Assembly: GCF_019400745.1 (NCBI RefSeq)
Contig: NZ_WJIB01000008.1
Coordinates: 124,001-188,000 of the forward strand
DNA length: 64,000 nt
Direction of reading: 5' to 3'
Source: Cohnella sp. CFH 77786
Lineage (GTDB): Bacteria; Bacillota; Bacilli; Paenibacillales; Paenibacillaceae
In this document: positions 25,972 through 36,454 of the stretch, in pieces
Layout: every line of letters starts with the position of its first letter
Numbering within the stretch: position 1 is the first letter of the stretch
The notes under the pieces: generated by a model
The model's input: only the letters and a program-made list of their open reading frames with translations
Databases searched by the model: none
Told to the model about the DNA's origin: nothing
Program-made: the position numbers and the translations under genes

Positions 25972-26520
25972 TTATTTCGCGACGAGGTGCTTGTCGCCCG
26001 GTTTCCAGTTCATCGGGCACAGCCCGCCGGATTGGAGCGCCTGCAGGACGCGGAGCGTTTCCTCCACGCTGCGGCCCACGTCGTTATGGTTGACGACTTG
26101 GTATTTCAATTCGCCGTCCGGATCGATGATGAACAGGCCGCGGAGCGCGATGCCTTCTTCTTCGATCAGCACGCCGTAGTCGCGAGCGACTTGCTTCGTG
26201 ATGTCCGCGGCAAGCGGGAAGTTCAGCTTGCCGAGACCGTTGTCGTTCTTCGGCGTATTGATCCAAGCGCGGTGGCTGTGCTTGCTGTCCACGCTGACGC
26301 CGAGAACTTCGGTGTTCAGCTTCTTGAATTCTTCCGCCGCATCGGAAAGAGCGGTGATCTCCGTCGGACATACGAACGTGAAGTCCAGCGGGTAGAAGAA
26401 GAATACCAGCCATTTGCCTTTATAATCGGACAGCTGGGCCGTGCCGAATCCCGTGCCGTCGCCGAGCGCCGTCTCCATGCTGAAGTTCGGTGCCGGACGC
26501 CCTACCAAACGTTCTGCCAT
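25972..26520 (-). CDS. AhpC/Prx1-type 2-Cys peroxiredoxin
   Basis: Thiol peroxidase of 182 residues that reduces hydrogen peroxide and alkyl hydroperoxides. The peroxidatic cysteine is C51 in FTFVCPTEI and the resolving cysteine C168 in [11 protein letters not shown], which defines a typical 2-Cys enzyme. The ATG follows GGAGGTAATGGAG; the upstream open frame has no site. No AhpF-like reductase is adjacent, so reduction probably depends on thioredoxin or a reductase elsewhere. A promoter and a PerR-like box lie upstream, which fits peroxide control. Confidence 0.92.
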   Translation of the reverse strand: MAERLVGRPAPNFSMETALGDGTGFGTAQLSDYKGKWLVFFFYPLDFTFVCPTEITALSDAAEEFKKLNTEVLGVSVDSKHSHRAWINTPKNDNGLGKLNFPLAADITKQVARDYGVLIEEEGIALRGLFIIDPDGELKYQVVNHNDVGRSVEETLRVLQALQSGGLCPMNWKPGDKHLVAK

Positions 26521-26677
26521 CTCTCCATTACCTCCATTGTCATCCCGGTACTTGTGCCGGTATCTTTGTTCGCGATTCAGCAAATGCACGGTTTGTCGTA
26601 CTTTCCTGAATCACCTTCGATATAAACGTATCCGCTTCCTATGGGAGGGCGAAAGCCGTTTATTCTTGACGAAAGAA

Positions 26678-26706
26678 ATGGTACCATTCCGGATGGACAA
26701 CGTCAA
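26678..26706 (-). promoter_or_regulatory. Candidate SigA promoter of the peroxiredoxin gene
   Basis: TTGACG (26706-26701), a 17-base spacer, and TACCAT (26683-26678) on the minus strand, about 158 bases before the start, implying a long leader. Confidence 0.55.
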
Positions 26707-26725
26707 GATAGTAGCGATTCTTTTT

Positions 26726-26740
26726 TTAGAATCATTCTTA
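26726..26740. promoter_or_regulatory. PerR/Fur-like palindrome
   Basis: TTAGAATCATTCTTA matches the PerR box TTATAATNATTATAA at 11 of 14 defined positions and keeps a symmetric AGAAT-C-ATTCT core. It sits 20 bases upstream of the peroxiredoxin -35 box and 9 bases after the leuB stop. Confidence 0.45.
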
Positions 26741-26749
26741 TATATCAGC

Positions 26750-27829
26750 TTACCGCGCCATCGAAGCGACGATCAGATCGCCCATGGCCTTCGTGCCGAT
26801 TGCTTTGCTTCTGTCGACGGCGATATCGCCGGTGCGATGTCCTGCGTCAAGGACGTTCTTGACCGCGCGTTCGATCGCGTCCGCCGCTTCCGCGTAGCCG
26901 AAAGTCAGGCGGAACATGAGCGCCACCGACAGGATGGTCGCGATCGGGTTGGCGATGCCTTGGCCCGCGATATCCGGTGCCGAGCCGTGCACGGGTTCGT
27001 ACAGCCCGAAGCTTCCTTCTCCGAGGGAAGCGGAGGATAGCATGCCGATCGATCCCGTGAGCATCGCGGCTTCGTCGCTCAGAATATCCCCGAACATGTT
27101 CTCGGTCACGATGACGTCAAAGCTGGAAGGCCGCCGAAGCAGCTGCATCGCGCAATTGTCGACGAGCACGTGCTCCACTTCCACGTCCGGATACTCCGGC
27201 GCGATGCGGTTCACCGTCTCCCGCCACAAGCGCGAGGTTTCCAATACATTGGCCTTGTCCACGGACGCCAGCTTCTTGCGGCGGGTGCGCGCGACTTCGA
27301 ACGCCTGCCGGACGATCCGCTCCACTTCCGCGACGTTGTAGACGCAAGTGTCCACCGCTTCCTGGCCGTGCTCCGTCTCCCGGCGGAACTTCTCCCCGAA
27401 ATAGATGCCGCCCGTCAGCTCGCGCACGACGATGAGGTCGGTTCCCTCAAGCACTTCCGGCTTCAGCGTGGAAGCGTCCTTCAGGCAGTCGAAGACGACG
27501 GCCGGACGGATATTGGAGAACAGGCCAAGCGCTTTGCGAATACCGAGCAGTCCCGTTTCCGGACGGAGTTCCTTCGGGTTGTTGTCCCATTTGGGACCGC
27601 CCACGGCGCCGAGAAGCACGGCGTCCGCGTTTTTGCACATTTCCAGCGTGTCCTGCGGCAGCGGCGTCCCCCGCTCGTCGATGGCGATGCCTCCGAACAA
27701 GCCGTGCGACAATTCGAATTTGTATCCGAACAGCTCCTCCGTGCGCTTCAATACTTTTTCCGCTTCCGCCACGACTTCCGGGCCGATCCCGTCGCCCGCG
27801 ATGACGGCGATTTTTTTCGTCTCTGCCAT
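26750..27829 (-). CDS. leuB: 3-isopropylmalate dehydrogenase
   Basis: NAD-dependent oxidative decarboxylase, third step of leucine synthesis. The 359-residue protein shows [13 protein letters not shown] at the N terminus, [20 protein letters not shown] (substrate loop), the tyrosine at YNVAEVERI, and the catalytic [10 protein letters not shown] signature with metal aspartates. The ATG has AGAGGAG upstream. It is the last gene of the ilv-leu group; leuC and leuD, usually next to it, are not in the window, and no strong terminator follows before the peroxiredoxin promoter. Confidence 0.97.
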   Translation of the reverse strand: MAETKKIAVIAGDGIGPEVVAEAEKVLKRTEELFGYKFELSHGLFGGIAIDERGTPLPQDTLEMCKNADAVLLGAVGGPKWDNNPKELRPETGLLGIRKALGLFSNIRPAVVFDCLKDASTLKPEVLEGTDLIVVRELTGGIYFGEKFRRETEHGQEAVDTCVYNVAEVERIVRQAFEVARTRRKKLASVDKANVLETSRLWRETVNRIAPEYPDVEVEHVLVDNCAMQLLRRPSSFDVIVTENMFGDILSDEAAMLTGSIGMLSSASLGEGSFGLYEPVHGSAPDIAGQGIANPIATILSVALMFRLTFGYAEAADAIERAVKNVLDAGHRTGDIAVDRSKAIGTKAMGDLIVASMAR

Positions 27830-27940
27830 GAAATGGATACACTCCTCTAAGGTTTGTCCGATTGGACCACTATGTCAGTTTTAGCACATTTCCCGCTCAG
27901 CGGCAAAATAGATAAAAGCTATGAAATTAATAGGCAGGGG

Positions 27941-28723
27941 CTATTGACGGACGGAAGACCCCGGGGCGAGCGTGTCCGTGTAAATCCCGTCCACCCCCAG
28001 ACGGCGATAGGTTTCGTAAATCCGGGGATCGTTCACCGAATGCACGTAGATTTTGACTCCCAACTTCTTCAGCTCCGACACGAAACGGCGCGTGACCCGG
28101 TATTCCGGCATCGTCACCGCTCTGATTTTCGGCGCTCGCTTCAAGAAGAGAACGACTTCCCCGTCCGAATCCGGCGAATCGTACAGCGTGTAAATGTAGG
28201 ACGGAAACGGGAAGATCCGCTCCAACTGTCCGTACATGCTTCTGCGGTAAATCTGCGGCACAATCCGCCCTCGCACGTCCGGACGAGGGGACGCCTCTAG
28301 CGACGCCGCGATCCTGCGGAACGAACGCTCGATCCCCCTCCGGGACCGTTCCTTCGTATCGGTCACGAAATAGACGTCCGGATAAAGCTCGGCCAGCTGC
28401 ACGATATCGCTCCACTCAAGGGGGTGGTATTTTTTTCTGACGGGCATGGACATGAACTCGCGCAGCGATACCGGGTTCCGAAGCGCCCCCCAATCGTGCA
28501 GCGCGACGGGATACCCGTCGGAAGTCAGCCGGAGATCCACCTCGAACACCCGGAACCCTCTGCCGTAATTGATGACGAAAGCCTCCCGCGAGTTCGTGAG
28601 TCTCGTGCCTCCGATCCCGCCCATCGCATGCGCCACCATTCGATGCTCCGTCCATTCGGCGGGAACCGGCAGGGGCGCCGCATGCTGAACCAGCAAGCAC
28701 CACATGAGCAGGACAACGGACAT
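27941..28723 (-). CDS. Glycerophosphodiester phosphodiesterase-like protein with signal sequence
   Basis: GDPD-superfamily TIM-barrel protein of 260 residues. A hydrophobic N-terminal segment (MSVVLLMWCLLVQHAAPLP) suggests export or membrane anchoring. Metal-site motifs seen are VAHAMGGI (in place of the usual HRG), NSREAF, FEVDLRLTSDGYPVALHD and the C-terminal VDGIYTD. Loss of the arginine after the first histidine suggests an altered substrate. The ATG has GGAGG eight bases upstream. It lies inside the leucine gene group but has no evident role in that pathway. Confidence 0.82.
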   Translation of the reverse strand: MSVVLLMWCLLVQHAAPLPVPAEWTEHRMVAHAMGGIGGTRLTNSREAFVINYGRGFRVFEVDLRLTSDGYPVALHDWGALRNPVSLREFMSMPVRKKYHPLEWSDIVQLAELYPDVYFVTDTKERSRRGIERSFRRIAASLEASPRPDVRGRIVPQIYRRSMYGQLERIFPFPSYIYTLYDSPDSDGEVVLFLKRAPKIRAVTMPEYRVTRRFVSELKKLGVKIYVHSVNDPRIYETYRRLGVDGIYTDTLAPGSSVRQ

Positions 28724-28780
28724 GGCTTCCACCTCCGCGCATTGGGTGTTCCTATACTTTGCCCGAGAGGTCCGAAAAGT

Positions 28781-28812
28781 AAAAAACGCCCTCCCGCTAG
28801 AGAAGGCGTTTC
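28781..28812 (-). terminator. Terminator after the phosphodiesterase relic
   Basis: Read leftward, AAACGCCTT and AGGGCGTTTTTT form a short stem over a TCTCTAGCGGG loop with a U6 tract. It overlaps the stop codon of the relic and separates the aminotransferase from the downstream phosphodiesterase gene. Confidence 0.65.
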
Positions 28813-28967
28813 CTGAAGTCGATTAAGGGGATGAACTCGGGAGGCGGCAGAGGAGGCACCGCCGTCCAACGTCCCTTGAGTCCTTCGGCGAGATCGGCGT
28901 ACCCGATAAAATCGGTGTACACGCCGAAAAAGCCCGCTTTCTCTTCCGTATTCCGCAGATTTAGAAG
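28797..28967 (-). pseudogene. C-terminal relic of a second GDPD-like gene
   Basis: Fifty-six codons remain open after the aminotransferase TGA, in the same frame, ending at a TAG. The translation contains EEKAGFFGVYTDFIGYADLA and a proline-rich end, with the GVYTD motif that marks the C terminus of GDPD-type barrels, as in the intact gene next door (GIYTD). It has no start codon with a ribosome site and no N-terminal barrel, so it is read as the remnant of a duplicated phosphodiesterase gene cut off by the aminotransferase gene. Confidence 0.55.
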
Positions 28968-30164
28968 TCAGCGGACCAACACGCTATCCATCGCCTGCGA
29001 CAACCGGGACATGCCCTTGATTGTGTTTTCCGTATCGTTGTGCGTGAAATTCAGGCGCATCGTGTTCGCTTTCGGGTTTTCCGCGAAGAACGTGCCTCCC
29101 GGCACGAACGCGACGCCGAGAGATACGGCGGTTTTGAGCAGCTCGGCCGCATCGATCCTCTCCGGCAGCTCCAGCCAGAAGAACATGCCGCCTTTGGGTT
29201 CTTGCCAGGCGACGCCAGGCCATTTCTGCTCCTGGAGCAGCCCCAGCATCTGGCGCATGCGGACTTCGTATTCCTTGCGCACGAAAGAGATATGGCCGTC
29301 CAGGTCGAAATGTTCCATCAGCTGGTAAAGCGTTTGCTGGTCGAGCGAGCTGGAATGCAAATCGGCCGCCTGCTTCGCGCGGGCCATATTGCGGATCAGG
29401 TCCGGATCGCCCATGACCCATCCGGTCCGAAGGGCAGGCGCCACCGTTTTCGAGAAGGTGCTCGTGTACACGACGCTTGAGCTCGCGGGGTGCCGGTCCA
29501 GCGAGAAAAGGGACGGGTACGTCACGGATTCGTCGCCGAATTTCAGCTCTCCGTACGGATCGTCTTCGAGGATTAGTACGTCATGCTGACGGCACAGGTC
29601 CAGCACGCCTTGGCGGCGTTCGAGGCTCCAGGCTTTCCCGGTCGGGTTGGAGAACGTGGGGATGACATACGCCATTTTGGGACGGTGCTGCTTCAGTTTG
29701 GCGGCCAGATCCGCCAGGTCCATTCCGTCCTCATCCCCGTTTACGGATACCAGCTTGGCTCCATAGAAATTGAATACTTGAATGGCGGACAGATAGGTGG
29801 GCCTTTCGACCAGGATGACGTCGCCCGGATCGATGTAGATGCGGACGAGCAGGTCGATCGCTTGCTGCGATCCCGTCGTCAGAAGCATGTCGTCCGGCGT
29901 CACGGTGATCCCTTTGGCGGCCATCCGGCGGCAGATGCTCTCCCGGAGCGGAAGATAGCCTTCCGTCAGCCCGTACTGCAGCGCTTTGTTGCCTTCCTCG
30001 AGTACCCTCCGGAACGCCTCGCCGACGGCCGCCACCGGAAAATGCTCCTCGGCGGGCAAGCCGCCCGCGAACGAAATGACAGATTGCCGCTGGGTGAGCT
30101 TCAAGATCTCACGGACCGCCGAAGAGGAGAACCTCCCTAGCCGGTCGGAATAACGATAATTCAT
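28968..30164 (-). CDS. PLP-dependent aminotransferase, class I/II (LysN-like)
   Basis: Cytoplasmic fold-type I aminotransferase, 398 residues. The chain shows ISFAGGLPAEEHFP at the N terminus, TTGSQQAIDLL, PTFSNPTGKAWS, EDDPYGEL and TSTFSKTVAPALRTGW with the PLP lysine. This pattern is that of the 2-aminoadipate/valine-type (LysN, MocR-core) group, which often has broad specificity. In this operon it may serve as the branched-chain aminotransferase, since no ilvE is present; that is inference. AGAGGAAATGGGG precedes the ATG, and leuA is 21 bases upstream. Confidence 0.88.
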   Translation of the reverse strand: MNYRYSDRLGRFSSSAVREILKLTQRQSVISFAGGLPAEEHFPVAAVGEAFRRVLEEGNKALQYGLTEGYLPLRESICRRMAAKGITVTPDDMLLTTGSQQAIDLLVRIYIDPGDVILVERPTYLSAIQVFNFYGAKLVSVNGDEDGMDLADLAAKLKQHRPKMAYVIPTFSNPTGKAWSLERRQGVLDLCRQHDVLILEDDPYGELKFGDESVTYPSLFSLDRHPASSSVVYTSTFSKTVAPALRTGWVMGDPDLIRNMARAKQAADLHSSSLDQQTLYQLMEHFDLDGHISFVRKEYEVRMRQMLGLLQEQKWPGVAWQEPKGGMFFWLELPERIDAAELLKTAVSLGVAFVPGGTFFAENPKANTMRLNFTHNDTENTIKGMSRLSQAMDSVLVR

Positions 30165-30185
30165 CGGGATTCCCCATTTCCTCTG

Positions 30186-31736
30186 TTAGATCAGCGTGAC
30201 GTTGTCGCGTCGGCTGCGGGCCGGCGCTTGGCGCTTGTCGAGAAGGCGGTTGAGGGCGTCCACGTAAGCGCGGGCGCTCGCTTCCAGAATGTCGGTGCTG
30301 ACGCCGCGTCCGTGCGCCGACAGGTCGCCCTGCTTCAGGAGCACGTGCACCTCGCCCAGCGCGTCCGTCCCGTCGGTGACGGATTTAATCGCGTAGTCGT
30401 CCAGCTCCACGGCTTCCCCCGTGAGCGAGTCGATCGCCTGGTAAATCGCGTCGACGGAGCCGTTGCCTTCCGATTGGCGTTCCACGATGCCTTGGGCCGT
30501 GCGGATGCGAACTTTCGCGGTCGGTACGGCGTGGCTGTCGAACGAGACCACGAGCTGCTCCAGCGCGAACACTTCCGGCGTCAGGGCCAGCTTCTCTTCG
30601 AGCAGCGCGCGGATATCTTCGTCGCTGACCGTCTTCTTGCGGTCGGCCAAATCCTTGAACTTGCCGAAAGCGGCGTTCACTTGCTCCTCGGTCAGGTCTT
30701 CGTAGCCGAGATCGATCAGCTTCTCGCGGAAGGCGTGACGGCCGGAGTGCTTGCCCATGACGAGCTTGCTTTCTTTGAGTCCGATCGTCTCCGGGGAGAT
30801 GATCTCGTACGTCGTTTTCTCCTTAAGCATCCCGTCCTGATGGATACCGGATTCGTGAGCGAACGCGTTGGCGCCGACGATCGCTTTGTTGCCCGGCACG
30901 ACCATGCCCGTCAGCTTGCTGACCAGGCGGCTCGTCTTGGCGATTTCCTTGAGGTTCAGCGAAGTCTTGGCTCCGTAGAAAGCGGCGCGGGTTTCCAGCG
31001 CCAGGGCGACTTCCTCCAGCGCGGTGTTGCCGGCTCGCTCGCCGATGCCGTTGATCGTGCCTTCTACTTGGTCGGCGCCGTTCTCGACCGCCGCAAGCGC
31101 GTTAGCCGTGGCCATGCCGAGGTCGTCATGGCAATGCGCCGACAGCTGGATGCGCTCGATACCCGGCACTTTCTCCTTCAACGTTTTGAATATGTTGCCG
31201 AACTCGGAAGGCGTCATGTAGCCGACCGTATCCGGGATATTGACGACGGTCGCGCCCGCGCGGATGGCCATTTCCGTGACCTGGCAGAGAAAGTCCAGCT
31301 CGGTGCGGCCCGCGTCTTCCGGCGAAAATTCGATTTTGTCGAAAAATTGCTTGGCATAGCGGATCGCTTTCTCCGCCGCCTCCAGTACCTGCTCCTTCTC
31401 CATCCGCAGCTTATGCTTGCGGTGGATCGGCGACGTGGCCAGGAACAGGTGGATGCAAGGATCCTGCGCGCCTTTCAGCGCCTCCCGGACCGCGTCGATA
31501 TCCGGCTCGCGGGAACGGGACAAGCCGACGACCGTCGCGTTCTTGACGGCGCGGGCCACCGCGTTTACCGCGGCAAGATCGCCCGGGGACGCGGCGGGAA
31601 ATCCGGCTTCGATCCGGTCGACGCCGAGCTTCTCCAGCTGCAGCGCGATTTCCACTTTCTCCTGGGTATTCAGATTGACGCCCGGGGACTGCTCCCCGTC
31701 GCGCAGCGTCGTGTCGAAAATATAGATTTTACGCAT
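30186..31736 (-). CDS. leuA: 2-isopropylmalate synthase
   Basis: First committed enzyme of leucine synthesis: acetyl-CoA plus 2-ketoisovalerate to 2-isopropylmalate. The N-terminal barrel carries IYIFDTTLRDGEQSPG, LSAHCHDDLGMA (metal histidines), GTINGIGERAGN and KHSGRHAF. The last 130 residues form the regulatory domain that binds leucine in this family, so feedback inhibition is expected. At 516 residues it is full length. The ATG is chosen on family pattern; GGAGGTG lies 17 bases upstream and a weaker CGGGAA nearer. Array B occupies its upstream region. Confidence 0.96.
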   Translation of the reverse strand: MRKIYIFDTTLRDGEQSPGVNLNTQEKVEIALQLEKLGVDRIEAGFPAASPGDLAAVNAVARAVKNATVVGLSRSREPDIDAVREALKGAQDPCIHLFLATSPIHRKHKLRMEKEQVLEAAEKAIRYAKQFFDKIEFSPEDAGRTELDFLCQVTEMAIRAGATVVNIPDTVGYMTPSEFGNIFKTLKEKVPGIERIQLSAHCHDDLGMATANALAAVENGADQVEGTINGIGERAGNTALEEVALALETRAAFYGAKTSLNLKEIAKTSRLVSKLTGMVVPGNKAIVGANAFAHESGIHQDGMLKEKTTYEIISPETIGLKESKLVMGKHSGRHAFREKLIDLGYEDLTEEQVNAAFGKFKDLADRKKTVSDEDIRALLEEKLALTPEVFALEQLVVSFDSHAVPTAKVRIRTAQGIVERQSEGNGSVDAIYQAIDSLTGEAVELDDYAIKSVTDGTDALGEVHVLLKQGDLSAHGRGVSTDILEASARAYVDALNRLLDKRQAPARSRRDNVTLI

Positions 31737-31841
31737 GGCAGGGTATTCCCGCACCTCCAGAAAAACGCGTTAGACCGCTCGTGATGGCCTTCATTAGGAT
31801 TATAGCACAAAATGCTTGGAATTCCGGGATCTCGACAACGT

Positions 31842-32304
31842 TAAGCTTGTCCGGCATGTTTAAGCTTCGTCAGCCGTCGACGCTGACCAACCGGGTTAAG
31901 CCTGTCAGGCAGGCTTGGATCCCGACACCAGCCTCGGATCAACCGAGATAAGCCTGTCAGGCACGCTTAAACTCCGTCACCAGACGCGGACCAACCGCGA
32001 TATGCCTGTCTGGCACGCTTAAATCCCGTCACCTGACGCGGACCAACCGCGATAAGCCTGTCTGGCACGCTTAAACTCCGTCACCCGACGCGGACCAACC
32101 GCGATAAGCCTGTCTGGCAGGCTTAAATCCCGTCACCTGACGCGGACCAACCGCGATAAGCCTGTCTGGCACGCTTAGACTCCGTCACCCGACGCGGACT
32201 AACCGCGATAAGCCTGTCTGGCACGCTTAAATCCCGTCACCAGCCTCGGATCAACCGAGATAAGCCTGTCTGGCACGCTTAAACTCCGTCACCCGACGCG
32301 GACC
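31842..32304. repeat. Hairpin repeat array B (nine units, 52-bp period)
   Basis: Units begin at 31842, 31897, 31949, 32001, 32053, 32105, 32157, 32209 and 32261; after a first 55-base step the period is exactly 52. Each holds hairpin H1, of form TAAGCCTG-TCTGG-CANGCTTA (loop TCCGG in unit 1 and TCAGG in units 2 and 3). Units 2 to 8 also hold H2, either CGCGG-A(C/T)CAA-CCGCG or CTCGG-ATCAA-CCGAG, a compensatory base-pair change. The linker alternates strictly between ATCCCG and ACTCCG types from unit 2 to unit 9, giving a 104-base higher-order repeat. It lies between ilvC and leuA and shares its H1 core with array A. Confidence 0.92.
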
Positions 32305-32330
32305 GGGATCCCGCACCTTGTTGGTACAGG

Positions 32331-32354
32331 AAACCCCGGCGGGATGCCGGGGTC
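32331..32354 (-). terminator. Weak terminator-like hairpin after ilvC
   Basis: Read leftward, ACCCCGGC and GCCGGGGT pair around ATCCC, followed by only TTCC. It may act as partial terminator or processing signal between ilvC and leuA. A GCGGGATCCCGG palindrome lies just beyond. Confidence 0.5.
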
Positions 32355-32374
32355 CGAGGTCTATTTGACTATGC

Positions 32375-34064
<1,690 letters not shown>

Positions 34065-34068
<4 letters not shown>

Positions 34069-35810
34069 TCGGAATCCCCCATGATCATTTGGTCGATCGT
34101 GCTTCCCTGGGTGACCATCGGATACACGTTCTCATCCCGGCGGACGACGAACTCCACCACGGCCGGACCCGGATGGCGAAGCGCCTCCTCCCATGCCTGG
34201 CGCGCTTCTTCCTTGTTCGAGGCACGGAACCCTCTGACGCCGTAGGCTTCCGCCAGCTTGACGAAGTCCGGGCTGCCGGCCAGGTCGATATGGCTGAAAC
34301 GGTTCTCGTGGATCAGCTCCTGCCATTGCCGGACCATGCCGAGCACTTGGTTGTTCAGGATCGCGACCTTGACCGGAATGTTGTTGATGGCGCAAATCGC
34401 CAGCTCCTGCGCGCACATCTGCATGCCGCCGTCTCCGTTGATGGACACGACCGTCCGTCCCGGATTGCCCATTTGGGCGCCGATCGCGGAAGGGAAACCG
34501 AAGCCCATCGTGCCGAGTCCCCCCGAGGTGACCCAAGAGCGGGGCCGTTTGAACGGGTAGTACTGCGCCGCCCACATCTGATGTTGTCCGACGTCCGTCG
34601 TGACGATGGCGTCTCCGTTCGTCGTCTCATGGATCATCTGCACGACCCATTGGGGCTTCAGTTCCGCCTCGGAGTCGATGTACTTGAACGGCTTGGAAGC
34701 TTTCCAATCGCGGAGCAGCGAGCGCCAATCGTCCGCTTTGTCCGCGCGTTTGGCCAGCGTGTTGGCGATGCCGAGCACCGCTTTGACGTCGCCGACGATC
34801 GGGATTTCGGTGGTCACGTTTTTGCCGATTTCGGCCGGGTCGATGTCGATGTGGACGACCTTCGCTTTCGGCGCGAAGCCGGACAGCTTGCCCGTCACGC
34901 GGTCGTCGAACCGGGCTCCGATATTGATCAGCAAGTCCGCGTTCTGGATCGCGTTGTTCGCGGTGTACGTTCCGTGCATGCCCGGCATGCCGATGTGAAG
35001 GTCATGCCCGCTCGGGAACGCCCCCAGGCCCAGCAGCGTCGTCGTGATCGGAATTTCCGTCTTCGTGACGAATTCGAACAGTTCCTCGTGCGCGCCCGAA
35101 TAGATGGCGCCCCCGCCGACCAGCAGCAGCGGGCGCTCCGCCTGCTCGATGGCCCGGATCATTTTGTCGACCTGGCCCCGGTTCGGCTGCACGGTCGGAT
35201 GGTATCCGCGCAGATTCACTTCCTTCACCGGCTGGAACAGCGCTTTCTGCGCCGATACGTCCTTCGGAATATCGATGAGGACCGGGCCCTTCCGGCCCGT
35301 GTTCGCGATATGGAAGGCCTCGTGGATGATGCGCGGCAGGTCGGCCGCGTCACGGACCAGATAGCTGTGTTTCGTGATCGGCATCGTAATGCCGACGATA
35401 TCGGCTTCCTGGAACGCATCCGTGCCGATCAGATGGGTGGCGACGTTGCCGGTGATGACGACGAGCGGTACCGAGTCCATATAAGCCGTCGCGATGCCGG
35501 TCACGACGTTCGTCGCGCCCGGGCCGGAGGTGGCGATGCACACCCCGACTTTGCCGGTCGAACGGGCATATCCGTCCGCCGCGTGAATGGCTCCTTGCTC
35601 ATGACGGGTCAGCAAGTGGTTGAAATCCGTAAAGCCGTACATGGCGTCGTAGATGTAGAGAACCGCGCCCCCCGGATACCCGAAGACGCAATCCACACCC
35701 TCCAACAACAGACTGCGGAGCAGCATCTCGGAGCCGGAAATGACTTCGGGTTTGCTCCATTTCTCGATCAATTCCTCTTTGGATTTCAGCGTGGCACTTT
35801 GCGCGCTCAT
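34065..35810 (-). CDS. ilvB: Acetolactate synthase catalytic (large) subunit
   Basis: Thiamine-diphosphate and FAD enzyme that condenses pyruvate into acetolactate or acetohydroxybutyrate. The 581 residues show SGSEMLLRSLLLEGVDCVFG, the catalytic glutamate in RHEQGAIHAADGYAR, the FAD-domain segment GIGARFDDRVTG-like (seen as NIGARFDDRVTG) and the ThDP motif INGDGGMQMCAQELAI...N with LNN. GAAAGGAGG precedes the ATG. It is the first gene after the T-box leader and starts the operon. Confidence 0.97.
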
Positions 35811-35851
35811 CCGTCATCCTCCTTTCGATGATCCGTTATGTGAATCGTGTA

Positions 35852-36187
35852 AATAAAAAGCCTTCCGTCCCGAACGCCAAGTCTGACGTTCTGGGACGAA
35901 AGGCTGCTGCTTCCGCGGTACCACCCGAGTTTGCCGCTCACCTCGCGATGGCGGCCTCTGAAGGTACGGGTCCGCATCTCGCGGTCCATACGCACCTTCG
36001 GCGCGGATAACGTGCGCCACTCCGATTCGCCCTACTGCCCGCGGCTGCGGCGGTTCAGGCGAACAGCTCCGAGGAGACGTTGCGGCAAGGGATTTTGGCA
36101 TCGGTCTCAGCAATCCCGACGCTCTCTGAGCAAAAGAGCCCTTCGCTTTATCCTCATCACGGCTGTTAACTTGTTCAATCGATTAGG
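35852..36187 (-). ncRNA. T-box riboswitch of the ilv-leu operon
   Basis: The leftward leader has the T-box antiterminator sequence GGGTGGTACCGCGG (35926-35913), followed by a terminator made of AGCCTTTCGTCCCAGAACG and its partner before TTTTTATTTA (35905-35852). Stem I lies at about 36165-36065, with an AACAGC/GCTGTT base, the ATGA/GGA kink-turn elements and an AGAGAG segment before the apical loop. The specifier is not certain: in my folding CAAC-GTC fits a valine codon, but a leucine CTC lies close by. Uncharged tRNA would stabilise the antiterminator and switch on ilvB and the genes behind it. Confidence 0.92.
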
Positions 36188-36191
36188 TTTC

Positions 36192-36220
36192 ATTATATGC
36201 TTCGCGGACGCATCCGTCAA
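36192..36220 (-). promoter_or_regulatory. SigA promoter of the T-box/ilv-leu operon
   Basis: TTGACG (36220-36215), a 17-base spacer, and a perfect TATAAT (36197-36192) on the minus strand, directly ahead of the T-box. Confidence 0.85.
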
Positions 36221-36454
36221 TATGCTGCGGCAAGTAAAAACGACTTCGCGTCCTGGCGCATGGTTTCGACGTGCGTTTCCACCGGTAACGCTGCAGGAAA
36301 TAGAATGTCGTTTTCGTCCGGATCGCTCATTAAGGGATGGCGGATATCGCCAATCCCGTGTGATCGAGAAATTGGGGGACCCGACACCCCCGGTCCCTCA
36401 TACGATGGTAAAAGGACACGTCCGGCCTGAATGACCGCATGGAGGCGATGCCGA

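Noticed and set aside
30228-31784. 518-codon antisense frame opposite leuA
   Set aside because: Exactly overlaps leuA with its third positions reversed; no family resemblance.
31842-32304. CRISPR-like regular spacing
   Set aside because: The spacers are themselves repeated and hold a second hairpin, and no cas gene is in the window.
34089-35831. 580-codon antisense frame opposite ilvB
   Set aside because: Shadow of ilvB; no start signal.
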